A DNA stretch of 64,000 nt. Source: Mangrovibacter plantisponsor. GTDB lineage: Bacteria; Pseudomonadota; Gammaproteobacteria; Enterobacterales; Enterobacteriaceae. Location of the stretch: NCBI RefSeq assembly GCF_003182475.1, contig NZ_QGTS01000003.1, positions 304,876-368,875 on the forward strand, written 5' to 3'. This document shows positions 8,519 to 16,686 of this stretch, one piece after another. Position numbers and translations under genes: made by a program. The notes below the pieces were generated by a model. It saw only the letters and a program-made list of their open reading frames with translations, was not told the DNA's origin and did not search any database. The first letter of the stretch is position 1. Each line of letters starts with the position of its first letter.

Positions 8519-8557
8519 AATTAATATAATGCCGGCCAGAGCCGGCAGGTATTAATT
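8519..8557. repeat. long imperfect hairpin between convergent genes
   Basis: Nested arms: AATTAATA/TATTAATT outside and TGCCGGC/GCCGGCA inside, with a 4-base loop. It lies between the sigma-factor and oxidoreductase genes. It may terminate in both directions or protect RNA 3' ends; there is no clear U-run beside the GC stem. Confidence 0.5.
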
Positions 8558-8577
8558 GAACCGGTAAACGCTGCGGC

Positions 8578-9687
8578 TTATTTCAGCGCAGCGAGGTCTT
8601 CAGCCCGGAAACCGAGCAGCTCGGCTGTACGGTTTGAACGCACTTTGTGCGCCCACTGTGGGTCTGACAGTAACGCACGCCCAACTGCTATTAAGTCAAA
8701 CTCCCCGCGTTCCATTCGGGTGTACAGGTTATCCAGCCCGGCCGTTTCTGAGCCCTGGCCGCCAAAGGCACCAAAGAAATCACCAGACAGCCCCACCGAA
8801 CCCACGCTGATAGTGGCTGCACCAGTGAGTTTTTTCGCCCAGCCTGCAAAGTTAAGCCCCTCGCTGCCATCAATTTCCGGGAATTCAGGCTCCCAGAACC
8901 GGCGTTGTGAGCAGTGCAGGATGTCTACACCAGCTTCAACCAGCGGAACCAGCCATTCCGTCATTTCCTGAGGCGTTTCAGCCAGACGCGCTGAATAGTC
9001 CTGCTGTTTCCACTGACTGACGCGAAGAATAAGCGGGAAGTCGGGGCCAACTGCTGCGCGCACCGCACGCACGATATCAGCCGCAAAGCGGGATCGCTCG
9101 GCAATGGTTTTACCGCCGAAGGCATCCGTGCGCAGGTTAGTACCCTGCCAGAAAAACTGGTCAATAAGGTAACCATGCGCGCCGTGCAGTTCCACAACGT
9201 CAAAACCCAGGCGCTTTGCGTCTGCCGCCGCGTGGGCAAAAGCGGCCACGGTATCGGCAATATCTTCTTCTGTCATGGCGACACCTCGCGGCTCGCCCGG
9301 ACCAACCAGGCCTGAAGGGCTTTCAACTGGTGCCTCTGGCTCCCACTCTCCGCGGGCTCGTGTGGACCCAGTGTGCCAGATTTGTGGGCCAATTCTGCCG
9401 CCTGCCGCGTGTACGGCGTCTGCCACCTGCTTCCAGCCAGCCAAAGCCTGTTCGCCGTAGAAGAACGGGATGCCAGGCATGTTGCGTGACGCAGGGCGGT
9501 TGACCACAGTACCTTCGGTCAGGATCAGGCCCGCTTCGCCTTCCGCACGGCGGCGATAGTAACTGGCGTTAGGCTGCCCCGGAATACCTTCCGGCGCCAT
9601 GCCACGGGTCATCGGTGCCATTACAATACGGTTTGGCAAAGTCAGGCCTTTCAGCGTGAAAGGGGAAAAGAGTACGTTATCGGACAT
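8578..9687 (-). CDS. Old Yellow Enzyme family NADH:flavin oxidoreductase (NemA-like)
   Basis: A 369-residue FMN-dependent TIM-barrel ene-reductase. The Old Yellow Enzyme active-site stretch is visible as ELHGAHGYLIDQFFWQGTN, with the substrate-binding H-x-x-H pair (HGAH), followed by LRTDAFGG. NRIVMAPMTRG near the N-terminus is the FMN-binding start. Such enzymes reduce activated C=C bonds and nitro or electrophilic compounds with NAD(P)H. It stands alone on the minus strand and ends in the hairpin terminator at 8450. An SDR fragment and a TetR-family regulator lie upstream, an arrangement often seen in electrophile-response loci. Regulation by that TetR is inferred. Confidence 0.9.
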   Translation of the reverse strand: MSDNVLFSPFTLKGLTLPNRIVMAPMTRGMAPEGIPGQPNASYYRRRAEGEAGLILTEGTVVNRPASRNMPGIPFFYGEQALAGWKQVADAVHAAGGRIGPQIWHTGSTRARGEWEPEAPVESPSGLVGPGEPRGVAMTEEDIADTVAAFAHAAADAKRLGFDVVELHGAHGYLIDQFFWQGTNLRTDAFGGKTIAERSRFAADIVRAVRAAVGPDFPLILRVSQWKQQDYSARLAETPQEMTEWLVPLVEAGVDILHCSQRRFWEPEFPEIDGSEGLNFAGWAKKLTGAATISVGSVGLSGDFFGAFGGQGSETAGLDNLYTRMERGEFDLIAVGRALLSDPQWAHKVRSNRTAELLGFRAEDLAALK

Positions 9688-9756
9688 CGGTACAATCCTT
9701 TTAAAGTTGTTTCACAACAGAGTTGTTATAACGGTATTGCCTGCAACGGCAATAAA

Positions 9757-9945
9757 TTAATCACCATTATTCTTCAGGTAGCGGGAAGCCGGATGCTCGT
9801 GACGAAATTCAGCCAGCATCGCCTGCCGCGCTGTATCACGGGCAACCAGAATCAAATTGTGCCCTCTGCGGGCAAAGCGATCTGCATAGACTGCGCCAAT
9901 ACCCGCTGACGCCCCGGTTATCAGCACCGATGAATTCTCTGCCAT
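9757..9945 (-). pseudogene. truncated short-chain dehydrogenase (N-terminal remnant)
   Basis: Only 62 codons survive. They encode the Rossmann start SSVLITGASAGIGAVYADRF (glycine-rich T-G-x-x-x-G-I-G motif) and NLILVARD, then diverge and stop. Normal SDRs are about 250 residues and need a Y-x-x-x-K catalytic pair, which is absent. The ATG at 9945 has GAGG upstream. It looks like the remains of an oxidoreductase gene formerly divergent from the TetR regulator at 10267. A functional micro-protein is unlikely. Confidence 0.7.
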
Positions 9946-9975
9946 CTCATGTTCCTCAGTTGCATTCACATTTTT

Positions 9976-10018
9976 TAAATGATGCATGCCATGTATAATA
10001 AATGTCAACCATCATTTA
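9976..10018. promoter_or_regulatory. widely spaced inverted repeat upstream of the SDR remnant and tetR
   Basis: TAAATGATG (9976-9984) and CATCATTTA (10010-10018) are perfect 9-bp arms separated by 25 bases, in the divergent intergenic space. It could be a two-half-site operator for the TetR protein at 10267, though the spacing is larger than usual for that family. Confidence 0.35.
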
Positions 10019-10266
10019 TTTTAGTAAATGTGTATAATCTATGCATTACGCGCTAACGCCATTGAACCTTCGCCTGGCAGGTGGGTTAAACGGCTTGAGA
10101 ATGTCTGCACAATTGATTACGGTACGCCGCACAACCAATTGCAGAGCTTCATGGAAACAGCACTGGCGCCGGATATATTTGCACCCGGTATTGCAGGTGC
10201 AAAAAGGTAACACTGTATTCACAGGCACTGAGGTGCCCGGATTGTTTGATTAATCATGGGGGATAA

Positions 10267-10845
10267 ATGGGGCGGGTATCAAAAGAGCAGATGGAGCTCA
10301 ATCGCGAAAACATTATTAAGACTTCAGCAGAACTGTTCCGAAAACATGGGCTGGACGGCGTCAGTGTCAATGACATCATGGCGGCGGTTGGCCTGACACA
10401 CGGTGGGTTTTACGGCCATTTCAGTTCTAAAGATGAGCTTGAAGCCGTAGCCTGCCAGCGGGCTTTTGAAGAGTCTGGCGCTACATTCTCAGCAAGCGGC
10501 ATTACCACGTTTGATGAGTTTGTGGATTACTACCTGTCTTCCGAACACAGAGACTGCGCAGGCAGCGGATGTGCTGTTACAGCCCTGGCATCGGATGTAT
10601 TGCGTAAGTCGCCAGAAAAACCCGTGCGTGAAATTTACCGGGAAGGTGTCAAGAAGATGGCGTCACGGCTTGCCACTATTCAGGGGGCAGAACCGAATGC
10701 CAGGCCTTCTGACAAGCAACTTGCACAGCTGGCCATGCTGACTGGTGCACTGATATTGTCCCGGGCAACCGAAAGCGATGAGCTGTCTGAACGTTTTCTG
10801 CTGGCGACAAAAAAATATTTACACGAGCTGGAGCAACAAGAGTGA
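10267..10845 (+). CDS. TetR/AcrR-family transcriptional repressor
   Basis: 192 residues. The N-terminal helix-turn-helix (~10-55) has the family pattern IIKTSAELFRKHGLDGVSVN...GLTHGGFYGHFSSKDEL. The C-terminal ligand domain contains CAGSGCAVTALASDV (two Cys around 98-103), a stretch shared by regulators found next to SDR and Old Yellow Enzyme genes. It probably represses the neighbouring oxidoreductase(s) and is relieved by an electrophile or small molecule. The native partner may have been the now-broken SDR gene. The ligand is unknown. Confidence 0.87.
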   Translation: MGRVSKEQMELNRENIIKTSAELFRKHGLDGVSVNDIMAAVGLTHGGFYGHFSSKDELEAVACQRAFEESGATFSASGITTFDEFVDYYLSSEHRDCAGSGCAVTALASDVLRKSPEKPVREIYREGVKKMASRLATIQGAEPNARPSDKQLAQLAMLTGALILSRATESDELSERFLLATKKYLHELEQQE

Positions 10846-10960
10846 AGGGGACAATTGCCCATTTCACAGGCCTCAGCGGCAGTATGTAAATCTGTGGTAA
10901 CGAGCCCTGGGTAGTAAAAGAAGCCAGTGAAGATGCCTGTGCAGGTTATCGTGGATATGT

Positions 10961-10975
10961 TATTATTAAATAATA
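10961..10975. promoter_or_regulatory. AT-rich palindrome upstream of the antitoxin gene
   Basis: TATTATT-A-AATAATA is a perfect 7-bp inverted repeat with a 1-base centre, 27 bases before the antitoxin start. Toxin-antitoxin operons are usually autoregulated at such sites, so it is a candidate operator overlapping the promoter. Binding is inferred. Confidence 0.35.
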
Positions 10976-11001
10976 TTGATAACCCATACAGGAGAACATC
11001 C

Positions 11002-11676
11002 ATGAGTGTCCGGAAAGAGCACCCTGGGGTTTCCACCCTGATTGGCACCCCAAAAGAAGTGAAAGTCAGTCTTGCCAAATCACAGGCTGAGCAAGTGCTG
11101 CTTATCACTGTTGATCATCAAAATCATATCGGAACACAGCACCTGTTTGAAAATTTGTCTAACGTGGCATCTTCCATGTATGGCTTATTTCAGCAGCACC
11201 AAAGCCGAGCCACTCTTGAACGCCTTGCTGAGGCTCTGGTGCCACCAACACCCGCACCACCACATATCATCAAAGAAGCAGCAATGCTGATCCAGGCACG
11301 CAAAGCTGTTCTGGAAAGTGGTGACTGGCTGAATGCTGCCGAGCTGGCGCACCTGGCACAATTGAGCACCGCGAACCCGAGTGCTCAGCCGAATAAATGG
11401 AAGAAAGCCGGGCGTATTTTCGCCATCCACCATAACGGTGTCGACTATTTCCCGGCCTGGGGTCTGGACAAAAACGAAGGTTTCCGTCCGCTGAAGGCTC
11501 TGGGTAAGGTAATTGAGGTGTTTGGTGGCCAAAAAGATGGCTGGGGTATGGCGTTCTGGTTTCTTTCTGCCAACAGCTTTTTAGGTGGAAAACGGCCTCA
11601 GGACATGCTGGCCACACAGCCAGATCGGGTAATCGATGCCGCTCAGGATGAAGTTCTGGGTGTCGCGCATGGCTAA
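11002..11676 (+). CDS. RES-associated antitoxin (ParS/MbcA-like C-terminus)
   Basis: A 224-residue protein that directly precedes, and overlaps by 8 bases, a RES-domain toxin gene. The start at 11002 is chosen because CAGGAGA stands 8 bases upstream; the longer reading from 10927 lacks this. The middle part contains a helical segment (ESGDWLNAAELAHLAQLS) that could be DNA-binding. The C-terminal part (around GWGMAFWFLSANSFLGG and RPQDMLATQPDRVIDAAQDE) has the pattern of the Xre/MbcA/ParS toxin-binding domain. It should neutralise the toxin and repress the operon. It is longer than ordinary Xre antitoxins. Confidence 0.75.
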   Translation: MSVRKEHPGVSTLIGTPKEVKVSLAKSQAEQVLLITVDHQNHIGTQHLFENLSNVASSMYGLFQQHQSRATLERLAEALVPPTPAPPHIIKEAAMLIQARKAVLESGDWLNAAELAHLAQLSTANPSAQPNKWKKAGRIFAIHHNGVDYFPAWGLDKNEGFRPLKALGKVIEVFGGQKDGWGMAFWFLSANSFLGGKRPQDMLATQPDRVIDAAQDEVLGVAHG

Positions 11677-12367
11677 ACGCCCTGCAGGAACAAAGACAGC
11701 AGAGCAGGGTGAAGCCACCGAAAGCACGCCGCTTCCTGATTCTGGCCCGCTAAAAACAACAACGTATTTACTCAATAAAGGAACGGTGTTGTACCGGGTT
11801 CACCTTGAGCAGTATGCAGCAGACCAGTTTAACCCGGGCCTGCGGGGCAATGCGCGTTTCAGCCCAATAACAACTGCTCAGGGCGAACCTGTTCCTACCT
11901 TGTACGCTGGCGTGACCAGCGACTGTGCCATGATGGAAACAGTATTCCACGATGTCTCTTTTGCACCAGGACTCAAAACTTACGATAAAAACAAGCTCAA
12001 CGGGCAGGTTCTCTCGGCACTTGAAGTCACTGAGAACCTGGAACTGCTTGATCTTGCCACAGTGCCGCTACGCAAGCTGGGTATCACCCGCAAAGAATTA
12101 ATCGACACCGAAAAAGATAAATACCCGGTAACCCGCAAATGGGCCGAAAAGCTTTACCAGCAATGCACAAACGCACAAGGCCTGGCATGGATTTCAAGGC
12201 AGGATGACACAGCGCGTGCAATGATATTGTTTGGTGACAGAATAAAACCAGCATCGCTTTGCCAGGCTGGAGGCGCTAAGAGTCTGGTTAACGACGCAGT
12301 CACTTATGAAGAGGTGCTGAGCCTGGCAGCCCGGCTGGGTGTGTTGATAGTGCCGGGCTGTGACTGA
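11669..12367 (+). CDS. RES-domain toxin (NAD+-degrading)
   Basis: A 232-residue RES-domain protein. Members of this family cleave or phosphorolyse NAD+ and stop growth when not bound by their antitoxin. The family's key features are visible: LYRVH near residue 37, the Arg in RGNARFSP, the Tyr in TLYAGVTSDCAMMETVFHD together with the following Glu, and a late Ser region. The ATG at 11669 lies within the last codons of the antitoxin gene. A disordered, charged N-terminal tail of about 25 residues precedes the domain. The pair stands about 230 bp from dif. Confidence 0.85.
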   Translation: MAKRPAGTKTAEQGEATESTPLPDSGPLKTTTYLLNKGTVLYRVHLEQYAADQFNPGLRGNARFSPITTAQGEPVPTLYAGVTSDCAMMETVFHDVSFAPGLKTYDKNKLNGQVLSALEVTENLELLDLATVPLRKLGITRKELIDTEKDKYPVTRKWAEKLYQQCTNAQGLAWISRQDDTARAMILFGDRIKPASLCQAGGAKSLVNDAVTYEEVLSLAARLGVLIVPGCD

Positions 12368-12402
12368 AAGCCGGGACGAGATGTAACCAGGCTCTGTTAG
12401 CT

Positions 12403-12447
12403 CTTAGTCAGGTGTGAGTAGGTGGGTGTAGTTCACCCATGACTAAG
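12403..12447. repeat. nested stem-loop after the toxin gene
   Basis: Outer arms CTTAGTCA/TGACTAAG are perfect; an inner stem TGGGTG/CACCCA with a 5-base loop abuts the outer stem on one side, with a 12-base bulge on the other. No U-run follows, so a classic terminator is unlikely; it may be an RNA structure or a remnant of a mobile-element end. Confidence 0.4.
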
Positions 12448-12592
12448 TACCAATGTATGCACACAATCGAGAAATTCATACCGGCTGAAACGGCTAAAAC
12501 CGGTGCATTACATTGCAAGAAGATGAGCAGGGTAACGGTATGATCAACCGTGGTATGTAGGCAGCTATGGACTAATATAGATAGTAAATATC

Positions 12593-12620
12593 ATTTAACA
12601 TAATATACATTATGCGCACC
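12593..12620 (-). other. dif: dif chromosome-dimer resolution site (XerCD)
   Basis: On the minus strand the site reads GGTGCGCATAA (XerC arm), TGTATA (centre), TTATGTTAAAT (XerD arm). All 28 bases agree with the E. coli dif sequence as I know it. XerC and XerD recombine chromosome dimers here under FtsK control at division. It marks the replication terminus, consistent with the Ter and matS sites to its right. Confidence 0.95.
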
Positions 12621-12809
12621 AAGATGTACTAGTGTGGAATCTGGCATTTCGCGGTTGTCATTGTCCTGGTCGTTGAATCTCTTAAACAGCGTTATCTGTA
12701 CGTTTCATCACCCGGTTGCAATTGCAGCCTGTTATTACAAATGCTATCGAAACTCGACCTTCAGGATTTTACTCCCGGTAACCAGGCACCCGCAGACCTG
12801 TTACCCCGG

Positions 12810-13325
12810 CTACCATTTCCGGCACAACATTGCCAACTGCAGATGGTGTTCAATAAAGCCAGCTTTCAATTCACAGTAACGCTGACTATCGTTATTACAT
12901 GCCTGCGCTGCTGCGTACTTCACGCTGGCATATTGCTCAGTTGCCTGCTGGTTGGTTAGCAGATAATCGCGGAATGCTACATGCTTTGTAATCTGCTCAT
13001 CACCAGTAACAAACGCATGCACCTGGTGGCTGCGTTGTTCACCACCTTTAACAAAATACCGTCGACCGGCAATGCCGTTCTCGCCACGAGCAATATAGCC
13101 GGCTTGCTGCATTTGAGTATTACACGCATCCAGTTCAGCCAGGTTTGGCACCTCCAGTAAAATATCAACAACCGGTTTGGCAGCTAAACCCGGCACCGAA
13201 GTGCTCCCAATATGATGAATGGCTTTGGCTATTCCACCTGGCAATGCCTGCTGTAACAACTGGCTTTCTGCCGTGAACATTTCAGGCCACCGGGGATCAT
13301 ATGCCACAACAGTGATGGTTCTCAT
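12810..13325 (-). CDS. GrpB-family (UPF0157) nucleotidyltransferase-like protein
   Basis: A 171-residue GrpB/UPF0157 protein. The hallmark is IHHIGSTSVPGLAAKPVVDI at residues ~37-57, where the GS motif and the later Asp give the nucleotidyltransferase fold seen in this family and in the C-terminal part of some dephospho-CoA kinases. The start YDPRWPEMF is also typical. The biochemical role of stand-alone members is not established. It lies downstream of, and on the same strand as, the yjfLMC operon (27-base gap) and could be read through from it. Confidence 0.85.
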   Translation of the reverse strand: MRTITVVAYDPRWPEMFTAESQLLQQALPGGIAKAIHHIGSTSVPGLAAKPVVDILLEVPNLAELDACNTQMQQAGYIARGENGIAGRRYFVKGGEQRSHQVHAFVTGDEQITKHVAFRDYLLTNQQATEQYASVKYAAAQACNNDSQRYCELKAGFIEHHLQLAMLCRKW

Positions 13326-13352
13326 TGCCCGCCTTATGTTTAAATGTATGGC

Positions 13353-14513
13353 TCAACCAATATAATGTGGCACAAAGCGTGAGGTATCTTTAGTTATTAG
13401 TGAACTGTCTTCACGAATCCCTATGCCAGCAGCTTCGTCGTCGATTACCCAACTACCAATAAGCGTGTAGCTGTCACCGAAACGTGGCAATGGTTTAAAT
13501 GACTGATAAATAACAGGTTCACTGCCATAATTGCCATCTGTTTGGGTAATAACATGCTGTTGGCTGTCTAATACCGTGATATTGCCACCTTCTCGAGAAA
13601 ACAAAGGCTTGCGCACCACACTTTCACCTGGTGCAGAAAGGGATTTTTCACCATCAAACCAGGCGGGCAACAAATTGGGGTGATTTGGGTTAAAACGCCA
13701 TAACAGAGGTAAAAGGCCTTTATTGCTGAGCACACTTTTCCATAATGGCTCATACCATTGCTGTCGTCGCTTACGCAATAAAGGACCGTTTTCATCTCGC
13801 ATCATCCATTCCAGGGGATAAAGCTTGAATGCCCTGCGAATCACATGATCCTCAAGATCGGTTAGCTCCCCACCAATGCCCAGCCCGATATCCTCCATAT
13901 ACAGAAATTGTGTCTCCTGCCCTGCCTGCCTGGCGCAGTCCTCCAGGTACAGTACCGTGGTACGGTCCTCATTACTGCCTTCACAGCAGCAAAAATACAG
14001 CGGTTCTGGTGAACAGAGCTCCGCAAAACGAGCAATCAACCTTTCCTGAATGGAATTATACTGATCTGCATTACGCGGAATAATGCCGTTGTTGCGGGCA
14101 TCTTCCAGCCACAGCCACTGAAAATAGGACGACTCATACAGTGAAGTTGGCGTATCGGCATTATATTCGAGTAACTTAACCGGGGCCTGTCCACACCAGA
14201 CAAAATCCATCCGGCCATATAACGACGGGTCACGATGGTGCCAGCTTTGGGCGATTGCATCCCAGTAAAGCGGCGGGATAGCGAGTTGCTCCATCATCTG
14301 CTGGTCGTTGACCGCACGGTCAACCACATCAAGGCACATTTGGTGGAGTTCAGTGGTGGGTTGTTCTATTTGTTCTTCAATTTGGCGCAGCGTAAACCGG
14401 TAGGCACGGCGTTCATCCCAGTACATTTCATTATCGATAATATGAAAATCGAAACCGTGCTGGTGTGCGAGTTTATCCAGACCCGGCCGCACAGGTACAT
14501 CGTGGCGTAACAT
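13353..14513 (-). CDS. yjfC: glutathionylspermidine synthase-like ATP-grasp ligase YjfC
   Basis: A 386-residue member of the glutathionylspermidine-synthase C-terminal family (E. coli YjfC/YgiC). ATP-grasp features are visible in the middle and C-terminal parts (RMDFVWCGQAPVKLLEYNADTPT; RKPLFSREGGNI; KPLPRF). Family members probably form an amide bond between a peptide or carboxylate and an amine using ATP; the substrates of YjfC are not established. It is the last gene of the three-gene run yjfL-yjfM-yjfC, two bases after yjfM. In E. coli the same three genes lie together elsewhere on the chromosome. Confidence 0.88.
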   Translation of the reverse strand: MLRHDVPVRPGLDKLAHQHGFDFHIIDNEMYWDERRAYRFTLRQIEEQIEQPTTELHQMCLDVVDRAVNDQQMMEQLAIPPLYWDAIAQSWHHRDPSLYGRMDFVWCGQAPVKLLEYNADTPTSLYESSYFQWLWLEDARNNGIIPRNADQYNSIQERLIARFAELCSPEPLYFCCCEGSNEDRTTVLYLEDCARQAGQETQFLYMEDIGLGIGGELTDLEDHVIRRAFKLYPLEWMMRDENGPLLRKRRQQWYEPLWKSVLSNKGLLPLLWRFNPNHPNLLPAWFDGEKSLSAPGESVVRKPLFSREGGNITVLDSQQHVITQTDGNYGSEPVIYQSFKPLPRFGDSYTLIGSWVIDDEAAGIGIREDSSLITKDTSRFVPHYIG

Positions 14514-14515
14514 CC

Positions 14516-15160
14516 CTATCCTCCCCAGTGCCCACCGTGGGCTGAGCGACCAAAGCCACCGCGAGACAAAGTTGCAACTTTGCGTGTATAAAATTTCATT
14601 CCGCGCCTCTCACTGTCAGCCCCGCGGCCAACATGCCAGGCAAAACTGCGATCAGCTGTTTTCCAGACAGGGCGTGATGCGTAAGTCCCCCCGCCACTGC
14701 TGTAGGTATGATCTTCATCTTTGTCCTTGCGAACATGCTTACTCAATAAGAAACCCGCCATTACTGGTGCCCAGCTGTAACTGGGGTAATCAAAACGGCA
14801 CGTTTCAAACTGCTGCTGGCACTGATCAAGCGTCAGGTTACCAGGCACTTCGCCAACAAAAGATTTCTCCGCATTAAGCCAGGCATCAGTACAAACATCG
14901 AGTGTATTATTGTCTTTCATACAATCTTGTACTGTTGAATAAAATACGCCATCACCGTCATTATCCGATGACTCGGTATCGGTACATCCTTTCAAAACGA
15001 AAAAAGCCGCTCCGCCCATAATCGCTAATTTAAGGCATGTTCCTGCATAGGGGCTTTTCTTTTTTTCGAACGGATTCCCAGAACCACGAGTAGAACTAAT
15101 TGCGTATTGACCTGGTGCGGTACCCTTGTTACTCAGTTTACTTTTTCTTTTCTTCGACAT
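14516..15160 (-). CDS. yjfM: DUF1190-family protein YjfM
   Basis: A 214-residue DUF1190 (YgiB/YjfM) protein. A basic N-terminus is followed by one hydrophobic segment ending in FVLKGC around residue 60, which resembles a lipoprotein or anchor site, then a Cys-containing soluble domain (VQDCMKDN, DVCTDAW, QQFETCRFDYP). The C-terminus is Gly/Ser/Arg-rich (RGGFGRSAHGGHWGG). Function is not established. DUF1190 genes are regularly paired with the YgiC/YjfC ligase, so this may be its envelope substrate or partner (inference). Confidence 0.85.
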   Translation of the reverse strand: MSKKRKSKLSNKGTAPGQYAISSTRGSGNPFEKKKSPYAGTCLKLAIMGGAAFFVLKGCTDTESSDNDGDGVFYSTVQDCMKDNNTLDVCTDAWLNAEKSFVGEVPGNLTLDQCQQQFETCRFDYPSYSWAPVMAGFLLSKHVRKDKDEDHTYSSGGGTYASRPVWKTADRSFAWHVGRGADSERRGMKFYTRKVATLSRGGFGRSAHGGHWGG

Positions 15161-15169
15161 AAGTTGCTA

Positions 15170-15568
15170 CTATTCAGTCATACAGGCCGCATTTAAAATT
15201 CCACCGGCCAATGCAGCTGCTCCCATAAACAGACCTGCCGCAGTATGGTTATTAGTTATTTTTTCACTTAATTCAGAGATATAGAGCCGGACACCTACGT
15301 AGACAAGCAACTGGACAATAAAGGCAACTACAGCCCAGAGCAAGTAATCTGGAATACTGACAGAATTGATAGCCGCACTGGCAAGCGGAATAATATATCC
15401 CAGAAGCACGCCGCTAAAAGCAAGCGATGCAGCCATATTTCCTTGTTTGATCAGCACCCACTCATTATGTGGAGTTATTTTAGAGTAAACATTTAAAAAT
15501 AACACAACCAGAGCAGAACCGATGAAAAAATAAGCACAAAAAGCCAGTAGCGAGTCAATTACATGCAT
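15170..15568 (-). CDS. yjfL: DUF350 inner-membrane protein YjfL
   Basis: A 132-residue protein with four hydrophobic segments, matching the DUF350 family (YjfL). First gene of the yjfL-yjfM-yjfC operon. Its function is not established; the conserved linkage to an ATP-grasp ligase suggests a role in envelope modification. Confidence 0.85.
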   Translation of the reverse strand: MHVIDSLLAFCAYFFIGSALVVLFLNVYSKITPHNEWVLIKQGNMAASLAFSGVLLGYIIPLASAAINSVSIPDYLLWAVVAFIVQLLVYVGVRLYISELSEKITNNHTAAGLFMGAAALAGGILNAACMTE

Positions 15569-15903
15569 ATATTATAGTCCTTTAATTATTTGATGAATCT
15601 TATCTCAGGCACTAATTCACATCAATAAAAACCACTCAGGGTAGCTTACCTCGGGTGAATAATCATGAGATTTACCTTAGATACATCTCAGAGTTCAAAT
15701 AACAAAAAACCCGCCAGGGGCGGGTCAGAGTAAAGCTTAAACCACCTCAGGCAAAGGTGGAAACTATCAAGAAGAAAGTATAGGGCTTAGTCATCTTGTT
15801 TAATAATAAGCCCCACATTCAGAGTTGTGCAAGTAATGGCAAACAATTGTTATAAAACACTGCAAATAACAGTTTAAATGGAATTATAAACCGGAGATAA
15901 CAA
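15569..15903. other. intergenic region upstream of yjfL with two hairpins
   Basis: 335 bases without a gene. Read on the minus strand it contains a small stem-loop (15742-15760, arms CCACCT/AGGTGG), then a terminator hairpin (15710-15724), then the yjfL leader. This could be the end of the transporter operon, a transcription attenuator for yjfLMC, or a short RNA. Confidence 0.5.
15704..15724 (-). terminator. rho-independent terminator (minus strand)
   Basis: CCCGCC/GGCGGG stem with a 3-base loop (15710-15724), followed on the minus strand by a U-run (complement of 15704-15709). It lies 180 bases downstream of the ABC permease gene and 136 bases upstream of yjfL. Confidence 0.75.
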
Positions 15904-16686
15904 TTATCTCACACCAGATACATTGCGTGCCCGTGAAAAGCAATATAAAGGCAATGGCAGAGTGAACAGCAACAGCAACCAGACCAGTGTGTAGACAGCA
16001 TTGATCCCGTCATTTTGTAAGTTGATATACAGTTTTACCGGCATTCCCTGGGGGAAAAAGGCGAAAATCATCACAATACCAAACTCGCCCACTACCCTTA
16101 CCCACGCCAGTGCCACTGCGCTGGCAAGGCCTTTACTTGCCATTGGTAAAGCTAAATGCCAGAACCGTTGCCACCGCCCCGCTCCCAGTGTTTGCCCGGC
16201 CTCTAAAATAGACTGAGGTACACCATAAAAAGCAGAGCGCGCAGCAATGATAAAATACGGCAACCCACCATAGACCTGAGCCAACACAAATGCCGCCGGG
16301 TTATTCACTAATGACATTCCCAAACGGCTAAGCGCTAAGCCCGGTATGCTGTAGGGGCCCCAGGCGGAAACCAGTAAAATGCCCATTGCCAGTGGTGGAG
16401 TTAGCAGCGGAACCAGCACAATTAACTCCGCAATTTTGGATACACGGCCACCTTCTTTTGCCAGCCACCAGGCAACTGGTGTACCGGCCAGAACAATAAT
16501 CGCCATCGCCACCATACCCAGAGTCAGAGAAACGGTTATCGCATCGCCGTCGCCCCAGGCGAGATGAAACCCCATCCATGGTGTTTGCGTAACTAACGTA
16601 ATAAATGGCACCAGCAATAAAGCCAGTGCCGGTACAGACAACCAAAAAACGCGATTACGTCGCATCGTTGTGCTTAAAAAAATCAT
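15904..16686 (-). CDS. ModB/WtpB-type ABC transporter permease
   Basis: A 260-residue inner-membrane permease with about six hydrophobic spans. The permease/ATPase contact loop appears as ILEAGQTLGAGRWQRFWHLALP, split here as ILEAGQTLGAG and RWQRFWHLALP, the EAA motif of the ModB/CysT/WtpB branch. It overlaps the binding-protein gene by 4 bases, so the two form an operon. No ATP-binding subunit follows: downstream is a terminator and then yjfL. It must use an ATPase encoded elsewhere or be incomplete. Confidence 0.87.
   Translation of the reverse strand: MIFLSTTMRRNRVFWLSVPALALLLVPFITLVTQTPWMGFHLAWGDGDAITVSLTLGMVAMAIIVLAGTPVAWWLAKEGGRVSKIAELIVLVPLLTPPLAMGILLVSAWGPYSIPGLALSRLGMSLVNNPAAFVLAQVYGGLPYFIIAARSAFYGVPQSILEAGQTLGAGRWQRFWHLALPMASKGLASAVALAWVRVVGEFGIVMIFAFFPQGMPVKLYINLQNDGINAVYTLVWLLLLFTLPLPLYCFSRARNVSGVR

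Larger units (their letters stand above)
12368..12809. other. intergenic region holding dif and a structured repeat
   Basis: 442 bases without a convincing gene between the RES toxin and the grpB-like gene. It holds the hairpin at 12403-12447 and the dif site at 12593-12620. Short open frames here show no recognisable protein. Confidence 0.7.

Noticed and set aside
8519-8557. REP/BIME-type repeat
   Set aside because: The hairpin has no match to known REP sequences and no second copy was seen in the window.
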